Source of the DNA: Spisula solida
Lineage: Eukaryota > Mollusca > Bivalvia > Venerida > Mactridae
Assembly (NCBI GenBank): GCA_947247005.1
Contig: OX365948.1
Location: forward strand, 36,956,601-37,020,600
Reading direction: 5' to 3'
Length of the DNA: 64,000 nt
Shown piece by piece: positions 49,066 to 60,600 of this stretch; within the stretch, counting starts at the first letter, position 1, and every line of letters starts with the position of its first letter. The position numbers were made by a program, and so were the translations under genes. The notes below the pieces were generated by a model. It was given only the letters and a program-made list of their open reading frames with translations, did not search any database and was not told the DNA's origin.

Positions 49066-49828
49066 TCACACTCCCAACGCAACACCTACATTTTTCATCA
49101 TTTCTCAACCATTTATAAATTTGCGATTTGATTAAAATTTGGCATATTAATATATACATGTTTAAGTGTCTATGATTGCTTTATTACAATCGATTGATTG
49201 TAAGATGAAAATAATTTCAAAAATGACCATCACTGCAAATCAAAAAGTCACAAAAATACACCATGAAACATATTACCAAGGTGGTAGTATCTAGTATGTC
49301 CTTGCATGTATTTTATGATATATTGTTTCTTCTGTCCTATCGAGAGCATAGAAATCGTATCAATACCTGGGTAATTGTCCCATTTCCCGAAAAACGGTGT
49401 GTTTTTGACGTTTATTCGGGGTTGGTGGTCGTCTCGTTTGTCGCCTGCACAACTCGTCCCCACAAATTCTAAATTATCTTGAAATCCAAATACTTTGATG
49501 ATAGCGGCAAATGGTGTATGTTGTGATTATGCAGAAATGCTTGATGGATACATGCTATTTGAGCTAGAGCTACGTCATGCAGTATTTTTACATGGTGTCA
49601 TTTTTGTGAATTTTACGACAGTTTTGCAGTGATACTCATTATTTGGTTTAATGTCTATCTTATGAACTGATTAGCAATTCTAACATAGCACGTGAGATTT
49701 GCCTTCTTTGCGTATATTGAGCTTACCATATTTTATTACCGCGATAAAATATAGCTGATTGGTGACGTCACGTTTGACGTCATATACTAGGACAAATGAC
49801 GTAACGGTGACGGTTATGGCAAGCCAAA
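49066..49828. other. Spacer with a cluster of TGACGT motifs
   Basis: No gene is recognised. Near 49730 TTTTATTACCGCGATAAAAT forms a small hairpin. Between about 49762 and 49822 there are two perfect TGACGTCA sites plus ATGACGTAA and GTGACGG. Confidence 0.5.
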
Positions 49829-50695
49829 TGTCCAATAATTTCGTAAACCCATATTCACGGGCGTAAAACTAGGTTTTACGGTCGATAAACTAGGTTTTAC
49901 GAACGTAAAACCAGGTTTTACGAATGTTAACCCATATTTTCGAGCGAAAACATAGGATAACATCGTAAACCATAGTTCACGCTCGTAAACATAGGTTCAC
50001 GTTCTCGTAAACCATAGTTCACGCTCGTAAACATAGGTTCACGTTCGTAAACCTATGTTTACGGTCGAAAACATGGGTTGTATTTCGTAAACTATGGTTT
50101 ACGAGCGTGAACCAGGGTTTACCAGCGTAAACATAGGTTAATGGTCGTAAACATAGGATAACGACCGAAATCAGTAGTTAAATCGAGAAACCTAGTATAT
50201 CAAACGTAAAACTAAGATTTTTAAATTAACTATGAATTTTGGGCGTAAACATGGGTTTACGGACGTGAACCTATGATTACGAGCGTGAACCTATGTTTAC
50301 GAACGTGAACCTATGTTTACGAACGCTAACCCATGTTTTCCAGCGTGAACTATAGTTCACGGGCCTGGCATGTATTTCATGTGTCCAGTTATTACGTGAA
50401 CCATGGTTTACGGTCGATAAACTAGGTTTTTCGAACGTAAATGCAAATTAAGCTGTTTTTTCATTCGAAATCATAGGATAACGCCGTTAACTATAGTTCA
50501 CGCTCGTAAACATAGGTTCACGTTCGTAAACCTATATTTACGGTCGAAAACATGGGTTGCAATTCGTAAACATAGGTTCACGCTCGTAAACATAAGATAA
50601 CGACCGTAAACCATATTTTACGGACGTGAATTCATGTTTACGAGCGTAAAACCAGGTTTATCGAATTGTATCTATGATTTTCCACCAGTATCTAT
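49829..50695. repeat. Array of 20-bp near-palindromic units, left block
   Basis: About 40 units with a 20-bp period. Each reads approximately CGTAAAC, a four-base core (ATAG, CTAT, CATG, TATG), GTTTACG and two variable bases. Seven-base arms are self-complementary, while the core points either way. Many units contain GTAAACA or TGTTTAC. Arms mutate frequently (GTTCACG, GATAACG, CGAAAAC) but the 20-bp phase is held over hundreds of bases. The block begins with TGTCCAATAATT at 49829. A second similar start (TGTCCAGTTATTACG) lies at 50382. There is no coding potential. Confidence 0.9.
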
Positions 50696-53096
50696 GATTT
50701 ACGAGCAAAGCCAATCAAAACATCGTATTTCCCAAATGGGAATCAAGAAACTTGAACTATTTCTCAGAAGACCAAAATGGTGGGCTATTTTTGTTTTCTC
50801 CTTGCTGTTTTGGCATTGTTTGGACCTAGTCAATCTCCCCTCCCGAACAGAGTTGAGCGTTCTACGGTACCAACACTAAATTAGCCGCGTCATGCGATTT
50901 TAGGCCTTCGGACAATGACGTTACAACGTCAGAAAAGACGGGAAAAGTCCAGCACTTTCGTAACCAAACCGGTCGCAGCGTGGCATCCGCCGAATCGTTT
51001 ATTTCAGCACAGTAATAAAAAAGTGGAGCCAAAAATGATGAAATTAAAATAAAACACTATTTTTCTGCAGTTTTGATACCAAATTTATATATTTTTACCA
51101 ACTTTTAAGCGTTTTATTCGAGATAAAATAAAAATGAAATCAGAGCCGACTTTTCGTCCCCAGGCAAGTTCACGGCTGTTTACAATATCTATATTAATAA
51201 TTTGTCAAGATGCAGGTTTTAAATTTATAGATGCGATATATGGGTAAAGCTATTTTTATTAGTCATTTTGCAATGAATTTGTGAACTGGCTGACCTCAAA
51301 TTTCGGCCTAATTCAATAAAAACAAAAAACTATGAATAGCCTCCCTTAGATTATTAGTCAATTTGATTAGTCTCCCTTGGAACTTATTATACTTAACTAA
51401 ATATAAAAACAATTTGTTTATGGCGTCATTGGTGTAATGGATGGTACGTCCGATTTCCATCTTCAAGGTCCTGGTTCAATTCTCCACTCGGGAGATTTTT
51501 TTATTTTTTTTAGCTGACCAATCAAATTAAAAATCAAACGACCATGTTTGCTAATTGGATTTCAGATTTTTTCAATTAAATTAAATTATTTCTGTACATG
51601 TATAGAATAATTTTCTATATAGAATAATTATTAAAATTTATAATGCCAGTATGGATACCACTTGGAAGTTAAAAACCACCGTAACAAAGTCATGTTCGTG
51701 TCAGGGAATCAGATACTACTTTTTCCTCTTATATTTTTCTGTTCGTGTTTAGAGGGGGAACATGGTCAATAATATAAGCTATTATATGTGGCTTCGTTAT
51801 ACAATGAGACCAGTAATATTGAATTATAAGAGCCAGTAGCGGTATGGATTCCCCTTTGAAAGATATTGCTTGTAGGACCCCTATGTTGCTGTCTGCCCAA
51901 TGATGATGTAGACATAGTTTTCGATAGGTTGTTCTCTATTTGTAAGAATAAATGCTGCAATATGCCACTACAACTGTATTTTTAATGAACGTATTTCATG
52001 CCTACGTTCCGTTCTAATAAAAACTACCAGCACTAGCATGACTAGGTACAGGGGTTTGGGACTAAATCATGGAGTTATGCAAAAATATTTGTGACACTGT
52101 TGGCTACGGTAATTTTCCTTTAATAGAATAATATATCTACTCAGTCACGGTTGGGTTTATGAATATAAACTATACATTTTTTATACTCTCGTAACTTGTG
52201 CAGAATCCGATTAAACATTACCATTGCACTGGATATCATGACAGGAATCGCAAATTTTTCAGGTGAAAGCTATGCTAAGTACAGCTATACATATAGCAAC
52301 TGCTTTCTTTAGATGATCAATTAAGCTTTGACTTTTCCAAGTAATTGTCATGCATGTTTATACGGCATATGAATGGCTTATCAGTGGAACAGACTATCAG
52401 CAAATTTAGGCCTTTGATTAGGCCGACTTAATTACCGGTAATATAATGATGAATTATGTAAAGCACATTCATATACTAGTAGTGACTTTTTCATGTAGTC
52501 TATGGACCCACGTACTAAGATGCTTACCATAGTGATACAGCCATACGGGCTCAGGAACATCCTCTTCCAGTACTGATAATACATGATCGGACCAGAGGGA
52601 CAGACCAGGCTGGATGAAACCCCACGGAAGGGAGGGAGACCTTAGATACATATGACTTGCGTACAACATCTACGAGCATGCTAAGCACTGCATGAGTGCA
52701 CCTACCTCTAATTTCGTTTAGAAAGTGTGGCTTTTTAATGTGTCCAGTGTATAACACCGATACACAGCTTCCTTGCATATTTAACCAGATAATTTGCAGT
52801 TCACATGGTCAGATATAGCGGAAATGATACAAATAAAATTTCATAAATATCCCGTTCCCATGCCGGCGATTTACACAGGACCTCTAGATTGACAGCCTAG
52901 TGCGATAGCACAGAGCTATAAGACCTGTTTTAACTAGTCATTTACTCTTATGGTAGATGATTTAATCATTTTATATACATGTAATTGATGTTATATACAC
53001 GACGTAAGCGTACGTAGATCTATCTAGACTTCAAAGTAGATCTTTCTCGGGCCTACATGTATAATTAGACTAGGCTTACTAACACATGATTTTATT
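50696..53096. other. Region between the palindromic arrays, no gene called
   Basis: No convincing exon, although 50634-50879 opens an 81-codon plus frame. Short stretches such as 50880-51000 are GC-richer (GCCGCGTCATGCG, CCGGTCGCAGCGTGG) and could be remnants of a coding region or promoter. A tRNA-like relic is listed separately. The remainder is AT-rich. Confidence 0.4.
51424..51500 (+). mobile_element. tRNA-like SINE head relic
   Basis: GGCGTCATTGGTGTAATGGA gives an A-box-like TGGTGTAATGG. GGTTCAATTCT 45 bases later resembles a B box. The T-stem does not pair (CCTGG against CTCCA), so it is not a sound tRNA gene. The start resembles the tRNA-like segment at 61763, which suggests one SINE family. 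Confidence 0.45.
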
Positions 53097-53924
53097 AAGG
53101 CAGTGGCTAGCCGTCCGGCGCCGGACGACTAGACAGCGAAATTAGTCGTCCGGCATTAGAAATAGAAGTAGTAATGGAACATAGAAAGTTTCAATTACAG
53201 TATTATGAGGATGGGGATAGTATACGACTTCACTTCATGCTGAAAAAATGAAATTGCTGTGTTAGGTAATTGACAGTTTGGAATGTCACTGGTTATAATA
53301 GCGTGAAAACAATGTTACCGTTTATGAATCGTATCATGGTAGGTCCTATTCTAAACTCCATGATTGTATATTGTATTTAAAATTTACAAAAAAATACAAT
53401 TGTAATTGTATTGTTTTGTATATATGCATGCTTGATTATTAGTTAGTATTTATTTTGCTTACTGTACCACTGTTCTGTCATAAATGCATTGTATTGTCCT
53501 CATAGGCTATCAGCCTAATGGAATTGAAATAAACTATCTATCTATCTATCTATCTATGTGCTATTAAAACTGCGAATGAAAAGTAATTAATTGCCATATA
53601 TCTTTGTTTGTGTTACTTCGGCAAATTAACGTGCGTACTTTGTTTGTTTTCCAATATGGCGGACATTATACGGAGATACACGGCCGGTCACAAAATGGAT
53701 GCAGATAAATGCACTAACTTGTCTTGCTTAATTCGTAGTTTATTACAAGGTAGAAACATATGTGATACCTATCACAAGAAAATAACTGAAATTATGGATG
53801 CCTAATGCATGGAAATAGAATGACAGTTACCTAGCCAATGCATGTATCGTTTGCTAGTCGTCCGATGACGGACGACTAATTTCGCTGTCTAGTCGTCCGG
53901 TGCCGGACGGCTAGCCACTGCCTT
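53097..53924. mobile_element. 828-bp TIR element with 56-bp inverted termini
   Basis: The outer 56 bp at each end are inverted copies with one mismatch (GGCGCC against GGCACC), starting AAGGCAGTGGCTAGCCGTCC. Each terminus contains its own small palindrome: CGTCCGGCGCCGGACG on the left is perfect over 16 bp. The interior is unrelated AT-rich DNA with a (CTAT)n run and a 65-codon plus-strand frame at 53608-53805 of unknown nature (ADIIRRYTAGHKMDADKC). The target duplication is not clear. CAGTGGC-type ends occur in hAT elements, but this is only suggestive. Confidence 0.85.
53534..53557 (+). repeat. (CTAT)n microsatellite
   Basis: Six tandem CTAT units inside the 828-bp element. Confidence 0.9.
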
Positions 53925-54384
53925 TTATAAAAAACGATTCTACAGCAATTAATGTTCTATTAATTAATTGCCTAGCATCGTGTCATAATGCGAAAATAAG
54001 AATGTGCGAACATCAACGAAGATCTATAGACAGCTATCTTGAATATTTAATATGATTGTTTTTTGCGTATGACGTCATATTGCTATAACAGAAATTGTTT
54101 TGAGCCGACCCCCAATTAGCGTGACTGGCGTTTAGTGCGCATGTCTCGACTGTCGGATAAAAATAAATCGAGGATTTCTTGAGCGCTTGTACTTTCGGTT
54201 TGAGAAAACTGGTTTAAGTCCAATTTTATTGAAAACACGTACATATCTTTTACATTTTGGGTTAGTATTTGTGAATTTACGTTGATTGAATGTGAATTAG
54301 CTTGTTGTTAGTAACTATGCTGGTTTTCCGGCCAACCTTTAATGGACGATGTGGGGATCTGAAAACAGAAGGTGTGATTCGATT
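53925..54384. other. Spacer before the right palindromic array
   Basis: No gene is recognised. Contains TATGACGTCATAT (about 54067-54080), a palindromic CRE-like site. Confidence 0.4.
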
Positions 54385-55250
54385 GGCTGAACTCGTAAAC
54401 CATAGATACAAGTTCGTAATGCATAGTTACAAGAGCGTAAAACATAGTTACGAGCGTAAATCATAGATACGACATTCGTAAACCATAGTTTACGGGCGTG
54501 AACATATGTTTACGGTCGAAAACATGGGTTGTAGTTCGTAAACATAGGTTTACGCTCGTAAACTATGGTTCACGTTCGTAAACTATAGTTCACGCTCGTA
54601 AACATGGGATAACGGCCGAAATATATATTTTTATCGAGAAACATAGTTTTTCGACCGTAAACATGGGTTCACGTTCGTAAACTATGGTTTACGCTAGTTA
54701 TCCTATGTTTTCTTTCGAAAAACCTAGTTTTTCGAACGTGAACATGGGTTTACGTAATTATTGGACAATTTACTTGCAATAACCATATTTTACGAACAAC
54801 AACCTATGTTTACGGGCGTGAACTTGGGTTTACGAGCGTAAACCATAGTTCACGAACGTGAACCTATGTTTACGTGCGATAAACTACGTTTCTCGGACAT
54901 AGCTATCAATTTCAGTCGTTATCCTATGTTCACGAGTGTGAACCCATGTTTACGCTCGTAAACCCATGTTCACGTTCGTAAACCCATGTTCACGGGCGTA
55001 AACCCATGTTTACGGTCCAAAACACAGGTTAATGTTCGTAAACTATGGTTTACGCTCGTGAACCGGGGTTCACGAGCGTAAACATAGGATAACGGCCGTA
55101 AACATAGGATAACGGTCGAAATTCATAGTTCAATCGAGAAACCTAGTTTATCGAACGTAAACCCATTTCCACGAGCGTGAACTATGGTTTACGACTGCTA
55201 TCCTATGTTTTCGCTCGAAAATACAGGTTAACATTCGTAAAACCATGTAC
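54385..55250. repeat. Array of 20-bp near-palindromic units, right block
   Basis: Same unit type and period as the left block, about 40 units. At 54741-54767 the array contains AACATGGGTTTACGTAATTA, then TTGGACA. This is the reverse complement of the left block's start, so the first part of this block faces the left block. The array continues for another ~480 bp beyond this point, with a short non-repeat gap at 54768-54785, and fades after 55245. Confidence 0.9.
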
Positions 55251-56139
55251 GTGTATAAAGAATATGAAATAATAAAGGTAATATTAAGTCAAATACGATA
55301 CTCTATTTACAAAGATTATTTTATACGTGAACGTACGAAAAAATGAACTAACATTCTCTAAATATTATGAATTGAATGGGACGAAATTCCAAAATCACCA
55401 TTTACGACTACTAGTACTTTGCTTAGAATTTAATAAAAATGTCACGTATTTCAACAGAAATTTATCTACAAAAAGATATAAAAAAACGAATCACACTGGG
55501 GACGAATTAGCGCGAAAGGCAAAGAAAAGAACAATATAAAAATAAGTAGCTAGTTCAACATGAAAGTAGCCATTGTCAAAATGACGATTAATTAAAGTTG
55601 ATTGATTATTTGAGTTCGAAAATTAAATCTGTTGGCGGTTTGTGAAGCGTACACTCAGGCCGAGCATCCAACGGAAACAGCAGGACCCAATATTCACAAA
55701 AGAGAACTTTGCTCTATGCAAGTATGTTTTTATTCTATACTTATTTTAATCTAGTATAATACAATCCAGAATAGTGTATATCAAAAGATACCTAGCGCAA
55801 ATGTATTTTAAGAGATTTCAAATATATTGAAAACAAGAAGTTACAACCGTTTTGTGTAAAAATAATTATCAAAACAAACTAAATGTTATACAAGAATTGT
55901 GGCATTATCAAATTCAAAATTAAAATGACAAATTAACTGAGTTCAAGTGTAGACTTAAATCGAAAATGTATGTATACGCCATGTGCAAATCACCGACAAA
56001 AGATCGAAAGAAAGTAGTTCCAACTCAACCAACCACATAATTCTTAGTACTTATCAAATATTATTAAACAAAATTGGAATCAACACAAATATCTAGTAGA
56101 CACCAAGAAGATCGCATTAACAGCCACACGTAAATACAG
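55251..56139. other. 3' flank of the Toll-like receptor gene
   Basis: AT-rich. A minus-strand AATAAA (plus TTTATT at 55729-55734) lies about 400 bp beyond the receptor stop codon and could be its polyadenylation signal. A 70-codon plus-strand frame at 55327-55539 has no recognisable feature. Confidence 0.4.
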
Positions 56140-58803
56140 TCACATTTCGGCTCTTACAGCTCTCTCGAGATTTTCCCAAAACATAAGTTCCCCTTGTTCA
56201 TCAGTTGTATACTTTAAGTATGTGTTTCTGTCTAACCACTTCAGCATTTCATTTGGCATTTTCTGGATAGGAACGTCTTCAAACAACACAAGTATAAGGC
56301 AAGACAATCCGTTACGTTCATGAATACTTTCCATTCGAGCCATATTGAATTCATACATACACCAGGTACTTTTCAGATAATCGTTCGAGAGAATCACTAA
56401 AGTATGCCGGCTGTTGCCTATAGCGTCTAAAATATTATCAGCTATATTGTCACCCGGTATAAAGTGTTTTGCATGCAGGCAAACATTAAAACCTTTTTGT
56501 GTAAGATTTGAGTAGACATTGTTTTCAATAAAATCACTGTTTTCATTGGCATATGACACAAACACGTCGAACCTATATTGGCAATCTGCTCCGTCATTGA
56601 TCGGCTGGTAACCAAAACGTTTAATTTTCGCATACCGCAATACGTATCGCAGTTTCCAACGATGTTTATAAATAAGTCCACCGGCGACAGTGGAAAGTAC
56701 AATCACGCTACATACCGCACAAACAACGTAAATCAGTGTATATGAACGACAACGTTTGTCTAAATTTGAAACATCTCGTTTAAATTCGTCTAACGCTATA
56801 CTTCCACCTTCTCCGTTCTTGAACGTGTACTCTTCAAATCCCACCATATTATTTTGATGTTTTACAAGCCATTGTAAGAAATCCTTGTAATTGCAGTTTA
56901 TTTGTATTGTGTTATTTCTTAAGTCAATAGTAAAATTGGCTCGTTTTTGTCGTGCGTTTTCTTCAAGGCGATTAAGTAACTCTTCAGGAAGTGTTTTAAA
57001 AGAATTATAACTGAGTTTAAGATGAAGAAGACAGTCCAACTGACCTACATCAAGAGTCCAGTATTCAATATTGTTAACACTTAAATCTAAAGTTTCTACT
57101 TTGTGCGAAGCCAGAAGTAGCTTGGAAGGAATGTGTGAGATAAAATTGTAAGACAAGTTCAAAATTTTTAACTCGGTTAAATTATTAAAAATGAATGGCC
57201 CATTATGTTCGTCTTTAAAAACTAGTCCAATGTAATTGTTTTGTATTTGGAGATTTTCAAGAGACTTGCGAGCAAAGAGAAACACATGCTGATTTACGTA
57301 CGAAATGTAGTTCTTTGAAATGTCTAGATGTTTTAGGTTTTTAAAGGTCCTAAATGGTCCTGTCCAATTGTGAAAAACATTTCCAGACAAATCAACGTAT
57401 TCAAGTAGGTCACTCGGTTCCATCAATACCATATTACCTAGTGCATAAACAAAACCACTTTCAGTCATTTCAATTTTGCGCAGTTGTTTAGGAAAGTGCA
57501 TTGCGAGATTTATTGAGATTTTAATTTTTTCTCCAGACTTGAAAAATGGACAGGTGCTATCGTTTTTGACGAAATCTTCATTTAAAAAAGGACATGATGT
57601 ATCAGGGTTGTCGTAGTTCCTGTCATTAAGTCCTTGATATTCGTTGTTAAACAGAAGTGGGTTATTACCGAAATTCTGGAAACTTCCATAAAATTCTTTC
57701 ACATTCTTCAAACATCCTAACTGAAGCACATAAGGGGAGAACATAAATCCGTTGTTTTCAACTCGAATTGTGTCCAGAGTATCAGGCGCAGCAATGAGTG
57801 CATTGTTTTCAAAAATCTGGATGCGGTTTCTACTGATATCGAGCTCTTTCAGTGAAGTATTTCGGAGGTAACATATATCTTCAAGTTGAACTCTTGTGCC
57901 GGGACCAAATGTTGTATAGATTGCAGAAACGTTTAGAACTCGTATTGTGGTATATTGAAGCCCGTAGGTTATATTCTTGAGTGCCTGAAATCCTAACCTC
58001 ATGTTCCAAGACAAGTCAAGATTCTTCAAATGTGACAAAGTTCCAAAACTATAAGCATCCATGTCAGTGATATTACACGCTGATATGTTCAAGTATTGAA
58101 TGTTTGGTAGATGTATAAATGTTGTATTAGTCACGGACGAAATATTACAATGGCCATATAAACCAGACATTGTTACACTACTCAAACTGTAGAGTGACCT
58201 GTACGATATGTTAAAATCAATGAGTGGTAATCCGTCTATAAACAAACTGTGTAGCTCATTTAGTCCTGACAAATCAGGGTATGATAAATTATCATACACA
58301 CTCATGTTATAGTTTCCATTCAACTTCAGTTCTTTTAGAGTTGCTGGAAATACAATATTGTCAATAGAAGTAGCATTATACACGTTTATGTTATTGATGC
58401 TCATGTCTAGAATCTCTAGTCGTTGAAATCCATGATAAGCGTCAGTGTCTATTTCACCTATACCGTTTTCACTCAGATATAATTCCAACAATTCTTGACA
58501 CCCATGTAAGTCGTCTTGCCTCAACACCTCTATTCCTGTGTTCAAAGAATCCACATGTAAAATTGTCACATTGAATTGCGTAGTAGAATTAATATAATCA
58601 CAAACATCTTTGAGTTGGACATCACGATTGGAGCAATCCATGCCCATACTTGCTGTACACTGACAGAGATTGTTGGGGCCACACGAAACATAATTCTCTG
58701 ATTTATTACTAGAATATACACCTGAGTTGTTTAGAAAAAATAACACCGCGCATATATAAAGAAAACTCATGTTTGCTTCATCTGTATCAACTCGGTTCGT
58801 CAA
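56140..58803 (-). CDS. Toll-like receptor, single exon
   Basis: An uninterrupted frame of 887 residues encoding a type I membrane receptor of innate immunity. Residues 12-31 (MSFLYICAVLFFLNNSGVYS) look like a signal peptide, so Met12 (codon ending at 58768) is the likelier start. A cysteine-rich LRR N-cap follows (Cys 41, 47, 49, 57, 68). Then come at least a dozen leucine-rich repeats with LxxLxLxxN steps, for example LELYLSENGIGEI, LKNLDLSWN, LKHLDISKNYI and VETLDLSVNNIEYW. A C-terminal cap includes NCNYKDFLQWL. One membrane span is at about 690-712. The cytoplasmic TIR domain starts at FDVFVSYA (745-752), has a BB loop HFIPGD (about 780-785) in place of the usual RDxxPG, CMYEFNMAR, and box 3 MFWENL (874-879). 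There are many N-glycosylation sequons. With one N-cap and one C-cap it is of the single-cysteine-cluster type. No introns or breaks are seen, and the ligand is unknown. Confidence 0.95.
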   Translation of the reverse strand: MTNRVDTDEANMSFLYICAVLFFLNNSGVYSSNKSENYVSCGPNNLCQCTASMGMDCSNRDVQLKDVCDYINSTTQFNVTILHVDSLNTGIEVLRQDDLHGCQELLELYLSENGIGEIDTDAYHGFQRLEILDMSINNINVYNATSIDNIVFPATLKELKLNGNYNMSVYDNLSYPDLSGLNELHSLFIDGLPLIDFNISYRSLYSLSSVTMSGLYGHCNISSVTNTTFIHLPNIQYLNISACNITDMDAYSFGTLSHLKNLDLSWNMRLGFQALKNITYGLQYTTIRVLNVSAIYTTFGPGTRVQLEDICYLRNTSLKELDISRNRIQIFENNALIAAPDTLDTIRVENNGFMFSPYVLQLGCLKNVKEFYGSFQNFGNNPLLFNNEYQGLNDRNYDNPDTSCPFLNEDFVKNDSTCPFFKSGEKIKISINLAMHFPKQLRKIEMTESGFVYALGNMVLMEPSDLLEYVDLSGNVFHNWTGPFRTFKNLKHLDISKNYISYVNQHVFLFARKSLENLQIQNNYIGLVFKDEHNGPFIFNNLTELKILNLSYNFISHIPSKLLLASHKVETLDLSVNNIEYWTLDVGQLDCLLHLKLSYNSFKTLPEELLNRLEENARQKRANFTIDLRNNTIQINCNYKDFLQWLVKHQNNMVGFEEYTFKNGEGGSIALDEFKRDVSNLDKRCRSYTLIYVVCAVCSVIVLSTVAGGLIYKHRWKLRYVLRYAKIKRFGYQPINDGADCQYRFDVFVSYANENSDFIENNVYSNLTQKGFNVCLHAKHFIPGDNIADNILDAIGNSRHTLVILSNDYLKSTWCMYEFNMARMESIHERNGLSCLILVLFEDVPIQKMPNEMLKWLDRNTYLKYTTDEQGELMFWENLERAVRAEM

Positions 58804-60600
58804 CGGAATTAGTTATATATCATAAATCAGATTTTTAGTTCATGCGTCATCTCTGCTTTCCCCATATAATATTCCCTATTTTACCCTATATTCACTTCCT
58901 TCTGTAGACAAAAGCATGTTTACAATGTTTAAAGTCAAATATTTTAAAACTCTAAGAATGCATGTACGCATGTAGCTATCAGTATGTGAAATCAGTATTC
59001 TGCACAGTCTATGTGCGCCTTTATTGTTTTGCATACATTGTTATGAATAATCATTGATCTGAAATAAAACTGGATACTTCAATACGTACGATTTGATACA
59101 ATGATATCTTGTAATCAGTCTTATAATAACTTTAATGAAATACACGCAATATTAACCAATTTTAGTAATAAAACTTTAAACTTTGTGATTTTGATGCCTG
59201 TCTCAATGCGTAGACGTTCTTTCTTATTGATTTTGTTCATGCAATCTTTGAAATGTTGACAGGTGATTATTGTATTTGAGCCACCGTAGATATCATTTTG
59301 CGATATCATTTCGTTACAAATTGTATTGCGTGGACTACTAGAATAAGCAATTAACACGCACGTACAATTGGTTTATTAATAAAATAAAGAATTTAAGGAC
59401 GTTTCATAGAGTTTATGACAAAGTAAGGTTTGTATGTGAAAACGAGGGGTGTTTAACTTATATTTGAACAGAATTGAACATCCATGAACATGAATTTCAC
59501 AACGAAACCGAATTGTGTCCATACAATCGTGTATAGTAGTGTATCAAGTGATATAAACAACCACTGGGGAATGTATATGTAATATCCTTAGAACAAAATC
59601 AACAATTATATAGAAAGTGTTGATTTTGCCTTTTTTAAGACCAACACCTCCAAGTGATGATGCTTACAATTCCCTTCGCTAATTGACATTTCAATATTCT
59701 CCAGATTTAAGATGATTCTATTGATGCCTCATCAGACTTCGGTATCCACTGTTTGGGTACAATATATCTCTTAGTCTAGTTTATAAGGTACTTCATGACA
59801 TGTTATTTTGGGCGACAGGAAGTTGAGTATTGGTTAAACATCCTGTCTTTGGTATGTCATCAGGAAAAAGACGTGTCAGATGCTTATGTCGAAAAGTTTG
59901 TTTAATAAAGATTAAATATTGGAAAATGCAATTAAATGAACGGGTTAATAACCATGCACGACTTGTACTAACCATTATTCTCGATTTACACAATATGCGC
60001 GAGAAACTCAAGCACTTTAAACACGAATATGTGTATTAAGTCGATCGGCCTACCAGAAAAACAATTCCAAAATCATTATTCTAACACGATATGCGGATTA
60101 ATCCATTAAACATAGAGCAGACCTGGTCATTTATTATTACCGCAATAAAACACGGTATCAAATTAGCTGTTACTATTTACGCCCCGTATCACGTGACCTA
60201 TTTATAAATGAATGAGCATAAACGTTATATAGTATTAACTTCCACGCGTCGTGAGTTGCACGAGAATCCAGTGGTACAGCTATGACGCGTCTATTTTTAG
60301 AAACTCCCATATAATCTCGAAACTAAGTTTCATAAAAACTTTTGATAATCAATTTATTTATATTTTTCATTTCATGAAATAGATACAATGTACCCTATAC
60401 TCGTGTTATTAAAATTGTTTCAATGTTTAAAATGTGGCATTTCCTTCAGAAAAATACGAATGTCGTTTTCATTAACGAGGGAGGTAATTGTACCAGCTAA
60501 TAAGCCAGTTAATTTCAGCGTGGAATTATGTTCACTGTCAAATGGGTGAAAATGGAATGCGCGCAGTTAAATAGTTCGGGATATTATCGGGTTTAGAATC
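58804..60600. other. 5' flank of the Toll-like receptor and spacer
   Basis: No gene is recognised. Short open frames at 59121-59357 (minus) and 59830-60039 (plus) have no supporting features. TATATAAC-like sequence lies on the minus strand about 20 bp upstream of the receptor frame. It could be an initiator-proximal AT box but is too close to the ATG to be called a TATA box. Confidence 0.4.

Noticed and set aside
50634..50879. 81-codon gene at the inner edge of the left palindromic array
   Set aside because: The first third is palindromic-array sequence read in frame, and the remainder has no recognised domain.
49829..55250. CRISPR array or bacterial-type repetitive palindromes
   Set aside because: The 20-bp units abut each other with only two variable bases between them, and there are no cas genes. 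The surroundings are eukaryotic mobile elements.
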